Shown here: positions 49,107-60,290 of the stretch, piece by piece
Layout: each line of letters opens with the position of its first letter
How positions within the stretch are numbered: the stretch's first letter is position 1
DNA from: Xiphias gladius
Taxonomy: Eukaryota; Chordata; Actinopteri; Istiophoriformes; Xiphiidae
Assembly: GCF_016859285.1 (NCBI RefSeq)
Contig: NC_053414.1
Coordinates: 3,219,517-3,283,516, forward strand
Direction of reading: 5' to 3'
Length of the DNA: 64,000 bases
Position numbers and translations under genes: made by a program
Notes under the pieces: model-generated
Database searches by the model: none
Told to the model about the DNA's origin: nothing
What the model saw: the letters and a program-made list of their open reading frames with translations, nothing else

Positions 49107-52100
49107 AACACTTGAGACTGAACCAGACAGGACATGTGGCGTAAAAACCAAAACTAGCAGCTAAAAGAGGCTTAAATGTTCCGTGGAGTCATAACTATGA
49201 GTGACCCCTTCTGAATTACATAGAGTCATTTGCCCTACTATTAATTTAAAGATACTGATTAGTGCAGTGCTCAGCATCGTCCACCTTGACCTGCCCCTTT
49301 ACCTATTTAGTTACTACTTAGTTCTTGTCCCTTCAGTATCTTTTGAAATGGTTTCTAATGTTTTGATTTGCATTTTATTGTTTTATACTGCATTTCCTTT
49401 TTTAGTATCTTAACGTTACATAAAGCACTTTGAATTGTCTTTGAAGTACCACATGACAATAATGTAACTCACAAAAAAAAAGTAGTTTACCGTGATGGAT
49501 AATTTACCTCAAGCACGTTTCCAGTCACTGTAAGTTGATTTTTCCAATGCACTTATAATGCAAGATTTAAAAAAAACCAAAGTGGTAGAAACTGGCTCTT
49601 TATATCGGCCTTTTCTCGTCAGCTGTCATCTGTCTGATCAGGTTTTGTTTCTCTTGTGTGCCTCTTCAGAGTCGGGGCGGACATCACTCTCCTCCGAGAG
49701 AGGGAGGTGGACTACGACTCGGACAGAAACACTCGGAAAATCGCAGAGGTCCTCGTTCGAAAAGTTCCCGACGATCAGCAGGTGAGATTCTGTCCTCCGG
49801 GTACCTCCCTGGTAACCCCGATGGAAGTCGAGTGACCCAGAGCTTCTTCATTTGACCAAAGTGTGCGGACGTCTAATGTCCATATTCGAAGACTAAATAC
49901 AAACACCTGATCCCTCTCCCCCGACACGCTGCTGTGGACGGGGACAGTTCCTGGACCTGCGGGTGGCGGTGCTGGGGAACGTGGACTCGGGGAAGTCGAC
50001 CCTGCTGGGCGTCCTGACGCAGGGCGAGCTGGACAACGGGCGAGGCCGAGCGCGGCTCAACCTCTTCAGACACCTGCACGAGATCCAGACCGGACGCACC
50101 TCCAGCATCAGCTTTGAGATCCTGGGCTTCAACAGCAAAGGAGAGGTGATCACACTGACACGTCCCACCGAAGACACAGAGACAGTGCATGCGATAGTAG
50201 TTAATGGCTTTCTTGACGAGTTCAGTGTTTAACGCTGTGAGGGTATTGTCATCTATGTCTCAGGACGTAATGTATGGAACTTGATATAAAAAAAATCAGA
50301 CTCATCTATGGCGTTGACATCAATGCGTTTGTACAAACTGGTGCAGATCCAGATAATAATCCGGATCTGGTGGAAGAAAATACTGAATCCACGCCAAACG
50401 CACAGTTGCACTCACTGTTTTATGACAAATCATTTATGGCATCAAACTACTTCCTTTTTCCTTTTATTTTTCTAGTTCAAGAGCTGGACAGACGTGTTTA
50501 GGATTGCTTGGCCTCGACGGAGACTCTTTCAGAGTCCAAAGCGGAAAGCTTTGGTTAACAAAACTACATAATATGATAAAGAGCTGTGCAGTTTAACATA
50601 ACTGGATGCAGTATCCCTGCAGTAAACGCTGCCTGCGTAAAGCTTGTTACAGGGATTTCCCAATTAGCTTCTTTCTTCTTCCACCTCAGCCTAAGCATGT
50701 GGTAGTGATCTACTTTTGCCCACAGTGATCATTCAGTTTCATTTTTGGGTTTTTTTGCCTTGCTAGCAACAGGGCCAGAAGATGGCAGGACTGGTTGCTT
50801 GTTCTTTCTGTCCGTCCACTTCTTAGTCCAGCAACTTTGGTCCAGAGCAAAAGTACCTCACGACTCTACTGTAAAATTGGCTGTTTATATTTATTGTCCC
50901 CAGATGATGATTTCTAATGGGGTTTTTTTTTGACTCCAGAGGCCAAAACGTTTAAAGATGCACAAGAAATATGAAAATCTAATGGGCAGACTGCCACTGA
51001 ATTTACTGAGCGCATTCCAGCTCCCCAGAGGATGAAAGCATTAGATTTGAATGACCTGATGCCGAAGTAAAATCCTCTGTCCGCGCTTTCTCACCATCGC
51101 GTCGTGTCGTGCAGGTTGTGAACTACAGCGAGTCTCGGACGGCCGAGGAGATCTGCGAGAGCTCCTCCAAGATGATCACGTTCATCGACCTGGCCGGACA
51201 CCACAAGTACCTGAAGACCACCATCTTCGGCCTCACCAGCTACTGCCCCGACTTCGCCATGCTGGTGGTGAGCGCCAACACCGGCATCGGTGAGCTGCAC
51301 CCACGCAACCGTTACTACCGTAAAGCAGTTCTGCCCAACGATCTGTAGGTTCCCCCACAATGGTACGACACAGAAGAGCATCTGTGGTGCAAGAAACACA
51401 ACAGCGTCTCCCCTGTCTCCTCACAGTACACCGGTCCTCAGCCTTGTGCTTGACATGCTTGTGAAAAGTTTGCTGATGGGGAAACAGAGCCTGAACCTTT
51501 GTTCTGAATTGTTTTGCTCGGAGTGAAATAAATACGATATGCTCCTCCACTTCCAGTGCTGGAGGGGACATAAAAAGTCACCACTAGGGGTCAGAAGTGG
51601 ACAGTTTTAAGACGAGCCCGGAGCTGGAGGAGTCAGTCGGATGTTTTGTCTGTGCAGCGGCAGAGAGCTTTTTGTCAGTCATTTAAACCTTCCAGGTCAG
51701 GATGTAAGGTTTCGGTATCTTTTTCAAATTTCACAATGACCGACCGTTATTCTCATTCTCTGTCAAACCTGCAAACAGCTGCGTTGTTAATTCTTCTCCT
51801 TTGCTTCAATCCAAGAGTTCAGTGAGGAGAAGGGCAGCGTAGTTATGCCCATGACATACTGTAAGATGAGAATATTAGCAGTTTTTTTTTTATTACCATT
51901 TAATCTGCCAGTTACTTTCTTCATTAATTGATTCATTGTTTGGTGGATGACAAAATGCCTGTAGCAATTGCCCCGTGTCCAAGGTGTCTCCTTAATAGGT
52001 CTTCTTTTGTCCGATCAACAGTCCAAAACCCAAATATATTCAGTTAACTATCAAGTAGGACAAATAAAAGCAGCGAATCCTCACATTTGAAAAGCTTCAA

Positions 52101-53016
52101 CCACGGTATCGTTTGTTTGAGTTACGACTGAAACAAAGAACCAAACATCAGAGCGGTTGCTGAATCATTTTCTGTCGACCTGCTGATTGAATGTTGCGGC
52201 GCTAATCTTTCTGTATTGCACAGTAACCAATCATTCTTCTCTCAGACTCTCATACTTGCAAAACTTTATTCTTCAAATTTTGTTCCGATCCTGGAGCTCA
52301 GTGAGGAGAGGGAAATGTGGCGGCGTTCAGATTCCTCTTGTTACTATCAGCTACTGTGAGAGGATGATTTTACAATGCATCGACTCCTTCAGCAGAAGTG
52401 TTGTGATTCAAGGAGGAAAACGCAAATCAAACACACGATAACTGTAGAAAGACTCTAGGATTCATTTTGATGTGAGCGGTCTCTCAGTGTTCCCCCTCTC
52501 CTCCGTCCAGCCGGTACCACCCGGGAGCACCTGGGCCTGGCCATGGCGCTGAAGGTTCCCATCTTCATCGTGGTGAGCAAAGTGGACCTGTGCTCCCGCG
52601 GCACCGTGGAGCGAACCGTCCGACAGCTGGAGCGAGTCCTGAAGCAGCCGGGCTGCAACAAGGTCCCCATGGTGGTATCGAACCCGGACGACGCCGTGAC
52701 CGCCGCGCAGCAGTTCACTCAGTCCGCATGGTGGGTCCACACACTACTGTTATACTGCTGCCTCCAGTACTACATCCAGCACTGCTCCCTAAAAATCCCG
52801 CAGACAGAGCTCCGGCGTCCCGGATCAACTAGTCTCCCCGTGAAGTCTCGCCGGGACGCGTTGGTAGTTGCCCCTAGTGACGGCACATGTTGAAAACTGT
52901 CCCCGTGATTCCGTAGTCCTTGTCCTTTTCATCTAAACGTCACAGCGTCAACTTCTTGAGTGAAACCAAAGACAGTGCACAAAGTATCAGAAACACAGAG
53001 TATAATTAAAGTTTCC

Positions 53017-53081
<65 letters not shown>

Positions 53082-56000
53082 GTGTGTGCGTGCGCAGCAT
53101 CACGCCCATCTTCACCCTGTCCACCGTGTCTGGGGAGAGTCTGGACCTCCTGAAGGTTTTCTTGAACATCCTCCCTCCACTGAGCAACAGCAAAGAGCAG
53201 GAGGAGCTGATGCAGCAGCTCACCGAGTTCCAGGTAAACACACACACACACACACACACACTGTGAACGTCACTCTGCATTGTGCTGCTACCAGTCGACA
53301 CATAAATGAATTTGTGATGTGATCTGTGTGGTATTTACCTTTAAAGAGGGCTTTCAGGTGATACAACTCATCCTCTGGTGTCTGATTTCCAGCCTGGAAA
53401 TCCATGGAAAAGCCCTGGAATGTAAAAAAAAGCATCACAAGACCCCGAATTCGTTTTTGTTCAGACTGAATGTCGACTCTCTGAAGCTTCAGCCAACAGT
53501 CTCTCCACAAGTTACAGCAATATGACGTGTTTTTATTGATTCCGTTTCTGTCTTTCACATCAAGTCAAAATTCATAAACAGCCATAAAAGATTAAGAGAC
53601 GAAAATGATACAATTAAACCCACATTCTCTGAAATACAAAACCATGAAAGTTACAAGAAAATGTACGAAAGTAAAAACTTTGAGTAGAAAATAAAAGAAG
53701 AAGACTTCCTTCATGTGTGTGTGTGTGTGTCTGCAGGTGGATGAGATTTACTCAGTTCCTGATGTTGGGACTGTGGTGGGAGGAACTCTGTACAGGTGAG
53801 AAGACTTCAGAGATCCTACTGGGGTTTGGAAGGTCTGGATCATGTTTCAAGGTTTGGAAATGATCCGAAAAGTCTGAAAAGTACAAAAAGTATCGTCTTT
53901 TTATTCCTGTTGTTGACCTAAACTCAGCCACGGGGACCACGGTCTTCAGACGCCAGATCCAATCAAATCCAACCCAAATCTTCAGTCTAGTTTAAAAATG
54001 GAGAATAAAGACACCAGAAACGGCCGTAGCCCGGAGTTGTGACTGAGAAAGGCTGGAATGTTAAAAAGCAAAGCGTCAGACTGTTATCAGAGGGATTACA
54101 GGCTCGGCTTTGGACTCCTCCACCGAGCGTGTGAGCTCTTCAGCGTCATTGGGTGGAAACAGTGAAGCTCCGCATCTGTGGTGGACCGTTAGGACCAGTG
54201 AGAGAGATCTGGTGAAGACAGCTGAAACATTTTGAGAGCCTGTAATAGATAATAACAAAAAGTCGGGCTTTATTTTTAGATTGTTTTCCGGAAGTTTCTT
54301 TTTTTACTCAAAACACTGAGATGTAGATTTCCGATGTATTTTTCCTCCATACGTTTCTGTCAGGCGTGTGATGAGGCTTCCCTCGTAGGCGACGCTGGTC
54401 ACATAAGACTTGATACAGGGTTTGCAGGGGGACACGAGTAAACTTCCGGATAAGGAGACCTTTGTAAATCTGTAGCAGCCGTTCAGTGGGCTTCAGGTTT
54501 TACTACCTCTGCCTCTAGAACCGGTCTCTGTCGGGTCTTAGTTCGGGGAAAGGCGAGTTCTCTGTTGTGTAACTGCTCTGATTTGAAGCGCAGTGTTTTG
54601 CAGTAGCGGCACTGACTGTGTGTGTGTGTGTGTTATCAGCGGAGTGTGTAGGGAGGGCGAGCGGCTGGTGGTCGGTCCGACCGACGAGGGCCGTTTCCTG
54701 CGTCTGAAGGTGGGCAGCATCCAGAGGAACCGCTCGGCCTGCAGGGTGCTGAGAGCCGGACAGGCCGCCACGCTGGCTCTGGGGAACTTTGACCGCTCGC
54801 TGCTGCGCAAGGTCAGAGGTCGCGTGGCCGAAAGACTGTGTGTGTAAGGTGATGATTCCAGCTGACGGAGCTGCAGTTGGTTAATGGCTTAGTCCATCAC
54901 CACCAAGTTTAATGAAGTTATTAGTTAAATATTTTTGCTTATTGTTTCAGTCTTTTTTTTTTTTTAAGCCAAAACAGTGGAACCCCCCCAAAAAAAAACA
55001 AAAACTTCTGTGATTCCAGCTTCTCAAATGAAAAGCATTTCCTTATTTGGTCAAATTTGCTCAAATATCACTGTAAACTCCATTTCTAAGAGGCCGTGTT
55101 CAGCAAAAAGTAGTCAACAGATTCAAATGTAAGGAAAACAGTTGTTAGTTCTGGCTGTAATTTGATTAAACATAGATGAAGGAAGGAATATGCAGCACGT
55201 AAACACAAATCTGGAACAGCGAAGATCCGGTGGTAAAGCCGGACCCACGACCCTCAGGCCCGTATTAGGTCAGCTGAGTTCTAGGGCCTGATCTTTCTGA
55301 AGTTTTATAAACAGATTTTACTCCCGTCCCTTTGATGGAAACCTAAAGTCGTTTAAACGACACTTTAAAGACGGAAAGTGCAAATGTTTTCGATGGATCT
55401 TCTCTTAGAAATCTCTTTTTGTTTTCCCTCCTTGACACTCTTGAAAACGAGATTTTATTTCTGGTTAAATAAAAGTCAAAGAAAAGTGTTGAGAGCGAAC
55501 ATTTGGCCGACACCCTGTAACGTGATAATACACACACCTCGGCTCTACACATTACACCTTTGTCTCTCAGTCTTTCATCCCTCCGCCAGCGCTGTTGTTT
55601 CCTGGTGTGTGTGTGTGTGTGTGTGTGATGAACCTTACATCCACCATTGCATCCTGCTACTCTGACTCTAGACTTTTAGGTTTGTGGTCACAGCAATGAC
55701 GTTTAGAGAAACGCATGATGGTCATCAACACAGTCCGCAGGCTCTTAAAGTAAAGAAGGGACAAACGTGTGAAAGCCGTCCCGAGCTGCAGGACACGCCG
55801 CCGTGACGGTGATATCCGATTGGTCGTTGCAGGGCATGGTGATGGTCAGTCCCAAGATGAATCCGACCATCTGCTGTCAGTTTGAAGCCGCCATCGTCCT
55901 GCTCTTCCACGCCAAGACCTTCCGCCGGGGGTCACAGGTCACCGTGCATGTCGGCAACGTCCGGCAGACGGCCACCGTGGAGTGCCTTCACGGAAAGGTG

Positions 56001-56275
56001 GGTTTGTAGGCGACGGGGTTCTCCACCCCGCGCGTAACCACATCCCGTAACCTCCTCTCTCTCTGCCGCTGCAGGACGAGCTGCGCACTGGCGAGAGGGC
56101 CGTGGTCCGTTTCTGCTTCATCAAACACCCCGAGTACCTGCGACTGGGCGCCAAGATGCTCTTCAGGGAGGGCGTCACCAAAGGCATCGGCCACGTCACC
56201 CGCCTGCTGCCCCCATTCCAGAACCACGACCAGAACCAGAAGCAGAACCACGACCAGAACCTGCTGGAGAATTAA
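45549..56275 (+). CDS. gtpbp2: GTP-binding protein 2, ribosome-rescue GTPase
   Basis: Twelve coding exons: 45549-45740, 47356-47382, 48020-48204, 49670-49781, 49948-50145, 51115-51289, 52511-52730, 53098-53233, 53737-53795, 54640-54811, 55833-55997 and 56075-56275 (1842 nt, 613 aa; human about 602). A basic N-terminus ([18 protein letters not shown]) leads to [16 protein letters not shown]. The GTPase domain has G1 GNVDSGKS (182-189), G3 DLAGH (263-267), G4 SKVD (319-322, the family's variant of NKxD) and G5-like STVSGES near 378. EF-Tu-like beta-barrel domains follow ([35 protein letters not shown]). Family members act with Pelota to rescue stalled ribosomes. ATG 45549 has G at -3 and +4; the upstream ATG at 45474 has T at -3. 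The C-terminus is a low-complexity NHDQNQ repeat. Confidence 0.95.
46510..46531. repeat. Perfect 9-bp inverted repeat with AAAA loop
   Basis: AGCTCTCTG, AAAA, CAGAGAGCT forms a perfect hairpin in gtpbp2 intron 1. It has no terminator-type T run and no known function here. Confidence 0.7.
46990..47285 (-). mobile_element. Broken Tc1/mariner-like transposase fragment
   Basis: On the minus strand it reads [18 protein letters not shown] then GVEELDCPA, matching the DDE-domain stretch (FQ.D.AP.HKA....WF..FGVEELDWPA) of fish Tc1-like elements. A second frame continues with a VLDLTDA segment. About 20 bp that should encode the SPDLNPIEH catalytic segment are missing, and the second catalytic-region Asp is Gly. 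The element ends near CACACTTTTGGCCATGTGG. It is a dead copy inside gtpbp2 intron 1. Confidence 0.6.
47440..47790 (+). mobile_element. MITE-like repeat in gtpbp2 intron 2
   Basis: It contains TTTTTGTCGATCGACTAATCG and ends GTTTCAGTCGCTCTAG, with internal AACCTAAAGATATTGAGAT. It belongs to the same family as 17974-18241, but is longer and diverged at its left end. Confidence 0.55.
48205..49669 (+). other. gtpbp2 intron 3, repeat-filled
   Basis: From about 48590 to 49190 it holds a dispersed repeat with CATCCAGCAGTTACACAGCA, GGCTCTTTAGCTGCTAAATG and CACCAGCTGGTCTCTGACTG, plus a (GCT)n run at 49073-49104. A retroposon-tail-like stretch (CATAAAGCACTTTGAATTGT) is at 49420-49439. No gene. Confidence 0.5.
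49073..49104 (+). repeat. (CTG)n trinucleotide run
   Basis: Ten or more CTG/GCT units within the interspersed repeat in gtpbp2 intron 3. It is non-coding. Confidence 0.9.
50146..51114 (+). other. gtpbp2 intron 5
   Basis: A 969-nt GT-AG intron (donor GTGATC, acceptor GTGCAG). It is AT-rich unique sequence. The open frames at 50274-50501 and 50745-50933 show no family resemblance. Confidence 0.6.
51890..52190 (+). mobile_element. MITE-like repeat in gtpbp2 intron 6
   Basis: Contains GATCAACAGTCCAAAACCCAA, followed by ATATTCAGTTAACTATCAAG and TTCTGTCGACCTGCTGATTG, words shared with the 38285-38420 and 47440-47790 members. Confidence 0.55.
53019..53095 (+). repeat. (TG)n tract abutting the gtpbp2 exon 8 acceptor
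   Basis: About 36 TG units with two or three CG interruptions run right up to the acceptor TGCGCAG (ending 53097). The usual polypyrimidine tract is replaced. Confidence 0.95.
53237..53261 (+). repeat. (AC)n tract at the gtpbp2 intron 8 donor
   Basis: The donor GTAAAC at 53234 runs directly into about twelve AC units. It is complementary in RNA to the TG tracts at 53019-53095 and 53714-53730. Confidence 0.95.
53714..53730 (+). repeat. (TG)8 at the gtpbp2 exon 9 acceptor
   Basis: Eight TG units are followed only by CTGCAG before exon 9 at 53737. With the AC tract at the other end of intron 8 this forms an AC...TG paired-end intron. Confidence 0.9.
54617..54632 (+). repeat. (TG)8 at the gtpbp2 exon 10 acceptor
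   Basis: A TG run followed by TTATCAG and exon 10 at 54640; a third TG-type acceptor in the same gene. Confidence 0.85.
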
Positions 56276-58508
56276 AAACTCCTCCTTCATCCTCCATCGC
56301 AGGGTCGACAGACGTTGAGCGCCGTGAGAACTCGGGCTGATCGGACGTCATCCATGCTCCTCTGATCGGGTTTTCTCTCCCGCCACGTGTCGGCGCATTA
56401 ATCCGCTTGTCCCGGGTCTATAGTTATGTCCTCATTCGCTCCTGCCGCGATGTCAGCGTCCGTCATTCTCATCATCCTCCTCCCAGCAGATGTCTGGGTC
56501 TTGAGTTAAAGCTGGCCGGCCTCAGTGGACTTAAGCTGGACACTTAATCTGATGTTGGGCCACAGACCGATTTAACAGGCTGCTTTTCATCAGCGCGGCT
56601 GTCACGGGAAGGCGGGGGGATTATTTAGCGGAGGATTTGAGGAACGGTTTTAAAGCGTCACAGGGCCGATCTCTCGAGTGCTGTCGCCAGACGAGGAGAG
56701 GGGATGCAACCCTGGTACTCTGCCGCACAGGAAGTGTCGACCTCCCGGTCTCTACACGCTGGGACTGAGTTTGAAATGTGAAGGGAAGTTTCCTTTCAAC
56801 AGTCTGAGGGGGATTTTTTGGATGAGATTTTCCTGCAGTTTCCTCAACATGACGATTTGAATGACTGATTCATGAAGCGTTCGTGGAGGCGAGATAAATC
56901 CCCATTTTGAATTTCACCTCGACTGCGCCGTTGGTGAAATTTGACACGCGAGTCGTCGACCATTCGCGATCCGTCCTCACAGTAGAAGAAACGAGGATCT
57001 AGGGTCCAAAATGGAGGAAGCTATCGTTTTAGCTTTGTCGCATCGTCGGGGTTTATAGAACTCCGCTCTGCTGGCGTATAAACTGCTCCATAGAAAAAGA
57101 TGCAGGATGGTTTGCGTTCAGCAGGCGAGACGTCTCTTCTCTTCTTGTCCAAATCCAGACCAAGACAGCAGGATTAAAAGCTAACTTCCTGTTAAAAAAA
57201 GGGGGTTATTGTGGCTAGCTAGCATGTGACCTCACGTGCTTAGCATGCCGGTTCGGCCGCTACAGTAGCTCACCAACCAGCCCTGCGAGCAGCCCCCAAG
57301 CTTCCACTCACGAAGACGCGTGGAGGAACTTTACTGTGATATTCCCGGGCCCTTCGTTTGAGATCAGGTATTACTGACTTGCGTGCTGGATTTATTTTAT
57401 TCCTTAGAGAGCACGAATTGGCCATTTGTGCGCACAAGTTTTTAAAAAACTACTCCCGACACGTCCAGGGCTCCACACGTGTTTAGACTGGTTTGAAGTA
57501 AAACGCTGATTGAAAAACCCACCAGCTCGTTGCGTCACGATGCTCTGCCTTTTTGCACTTTATTCAGTTTGAATCGTTACGGCGAATCGTTCCTGTCCAG
57601 TTAGTTTTGGCTCTGATCACCTACGGACTCACAAGTCCATATTTCTCCCCTTTTTTCCCCCCAGTCTATGAATTTGCAGTCCGGCCACACGTTGGTACGT
57701 TTTGTTTGTGAAAAGCAGGAACTGCGATCGATAAGGTCGATGTGTCGTCCAAAGCGTCAGAGAGATGTATCATTATGTAAATGTGTTTTGGGGAATAAAA
57801 CGTTTCTTCATCTCCAAACGACGACACGTTCTCTGGACAAGAAGCAGAGGTTTTCTACAGGTTTTCCAGCTTTACGTTTCCGGCTCCGTTTGGTGGGACT
57901 CGTGCCGTCTGCTCGGCCCTTAAACTGGTGAAGCCTGCACATTCAGCATCTGCATTCACGCACGACCGACACTGAAATACTTTGCGTCTCGGTTTTCCCG
58001 TTTGTTCTATCGGTTCATGTTCAGTGATGATATAAAAAGTTTGTAGGTTTGATGTACCAGGCAGCCTTTTGCAGCTAAACATAACCTGCATGCTCTTTGA
58101 CTGGCAGAAAAAAAGAACTGTAATCCTCTCATCTAAGATATAAAACCTGTGTCCAGTGAAGTGTTGAAGCAGTTTTTAACTTCATTTTTCGGAGGTTCTG
58201 TGCAGTTGTAAAAACCTAAACATCGAATGTACTTTCCATGGATCCCACGTAGCATTTGAAATTGCTTACTGTTCAAGTGTTACCGTAAAGTTACCGTCGA
58301 CTTTGCACTTGTTCTGATGCTGCATGTGTGTCGGAGAGCCGCGTCGGCTGAGTCCGCAGCACCGCCGCCACGGCGTGGACGCTGTGCCGCGGGGTCGAAG
58401 CGTGACACGGCCTCATGCTAACGCTACGGCTGAACATTTAAACACTGAAGGGTGGATTTATCACGTTGTTTTTCCCGACCGTCCCTCTTGCTGATAAATA
58501 AACTATTA
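56276..58508 (+). other. gtpbp2 3' UTR (inferred)
   Basis: About 2.2 kb of CpG-richer non-coding sequence after the TAA at 56273-56275. It has AATAAA at 57794-57799 and a second at 58497-58502, followed by a GTG-rich stretch. The later signal, with an ATTACA cleavage-like site, looks better. Confidence 0.5.
58497..58502 (+). terminator. Candidate poly(A) signal for gtpbp2
   Basis: AATAAA is followed by CTATTACA, then a GTGAAAATGTGTG downstream element. An alternative signal lies at 57794. Confidence 0.45.
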
Positions 58509-60290
58509 CAGTGAAAATGTGTGAAAAATCTCGTCTCTGTGATTTTAGGTTATGTCTCTTTTTGCAGGATGTTTAAGTGGAACAAGGAGGAAAGAAGGTG
58601 TGAGGTATTTTTTATTTTATTTTGGAAAATGGTCCTTTCTCCATTCTCCCCAGAGTCAGGCATGAAGATGGATATCAGTTTCATCTCTGCCCTTCCAGCA
58701 CAGACAGCTTTAGCTTAGCTTAGCACAAAGACTGGGAGCGGGGGGAAACTGCTAGCCTAGCTCCATCGAAAGTGAAACGAACACACCACGCATGCTTTGA
58801 TTAACGGGCAGCTTTGCACTTAAGATGATCGGGCTTTTATGTTGAAAAATGTAATCATCTACCAGAGGATTAGGAAAATAATGAACTTCAGCTTTTTGGG
58901 GTTTTTAATGAGTTCAGGCCGATGTGGAACTCTGAATTTAATATACCACTATACGACATATCTGCCGATGCTGATTTTAAAGAAACTGAGTGAAAATATG
59001 ACAAGTCAAAAGTTTCTGACTTTACTTGTTAATCTTTAAAAAAATGACAAAAAAAACTCTGTGCTGTACCGGAACAGAGACTTGTAAATAAAAATGACTT
59101 AATTAAATACAATAACTTTTATATTTAAAAAAAAACAAAAAAACAACAACTTTCATGCTCTTTCAAAACAAGTGCTTTTCCTTAACACACACATGCTGTA
59201 TGGGCTCTGGGACATTAATGACACAAATTTGGAAAACGAACAGTAACAAATGGCAGCCTGTTCACACTGGGCTGAGCTGGATTTGATCAGACCTGCAAAA
59301 CAAAAAAGTGCCCAACAAAACCTGGGTGCAATTTATTAAAAGAGATAAGTTAATAAAATTAAATTCCCTGCTTCAAGTTATTCTTCGCTGCGGAGCCCCA
59401 AAAGACACAGAAGGTATTTTTTAATCCTCTTCCAACAAGTTACTATCAAGCTCTTACCTGTTTGCAGGTTTATATCTTGTTCCTACAAGTTATTAGTTTG
59501 TTTGCACACATTGCCGTCTCATTCTTGCGAACACACACAAAAAAAAAAAAATGTTGGGACTTCTGGGGCTCCTTAACGTCGCAGCACTGACTCAGATGCA
59601 TTAGAGGCACACCGCCTAAATTTGTGTTTTGTTATAATTCCAATATTATACCACATTTGGGAGCTATATTTGGTGGATGCCGTAAAAAACAAAAACGAAG
59701 GATTGTACCTTTAAATACTTTAACAAAGACAGAAAACCCAAAGATAGGGGCCTCGTCGTTCAAATGCAGTGTCCCAGGTTCTGCTCCAGCCTTGGGGACA
59801 TTTGTTGCACATTGTACCCCCCCCTTTCTTGCCCCATGTTTCTTGTCTTTACGTCAGCTGTCGCTATTCCATGAAGTGAAAATAAAATCTAAAAAAGAAC
59901 AGAAGAAATATCACAAGACGAACTCAAAAGAATTTCACATTCTGTTTGTGAGGCTCCCCGGCTCCTCCGTCGGAGGGAGGATAAATCAGCGACATGACTC
60001 ATCGGCAAAAGTCGAAGGTCTAATAATATGTTCATTTGACCGCAGCAGGCAGATGAACTACTGTTTCTCCTGTCTCTGTTCTCCCACAGTTACACTGTGA
60101 CATTCTTTGTGCTGAGGTTGAAGAACCAGACAGAGGTCCGATGGCAGTCCAGAAAACACCTGTCTCTTTCTTTTTAAACAACAACCCAGACGGTTTATGT
60201 CCCTGCTAAACATGTCCAGAGGTTTACTCGTCTGCTGCTCCTCCCTCACAGGAATATTTTGGTCTTTTGAAGGATTCATCAGCCGTTGGG
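58509..60290. other. Convergent interval gtpbp2 / tp53bp2
   Basis: It contains a partial fold-back repeat (58690-58790, TTAGCTTAGCTTAGCACAAAG) and AT-rich unique sequence. A minus-strand AATAAA (TTTATT at 59332-59337) could end tp53bp2. The 158-aa plus-strand frame at 59624-60100 has no family resemblance and poor codon character. Confidence 0.45.

Noticed and set aside
52960-53322. 120-aa plus and overlapping minus frames rich in VCVC or HTHT
   Set aside because: They are translations of the TG/CA microsatellites around gtpbp2 exon 8; the real exon is 53098-53233.
59624-60100. 158-aa plus-strand open frame
   Set aside because: No recognisable domain, lies in a convergent 3' interval, and the composition resembles random AT-rich translation.
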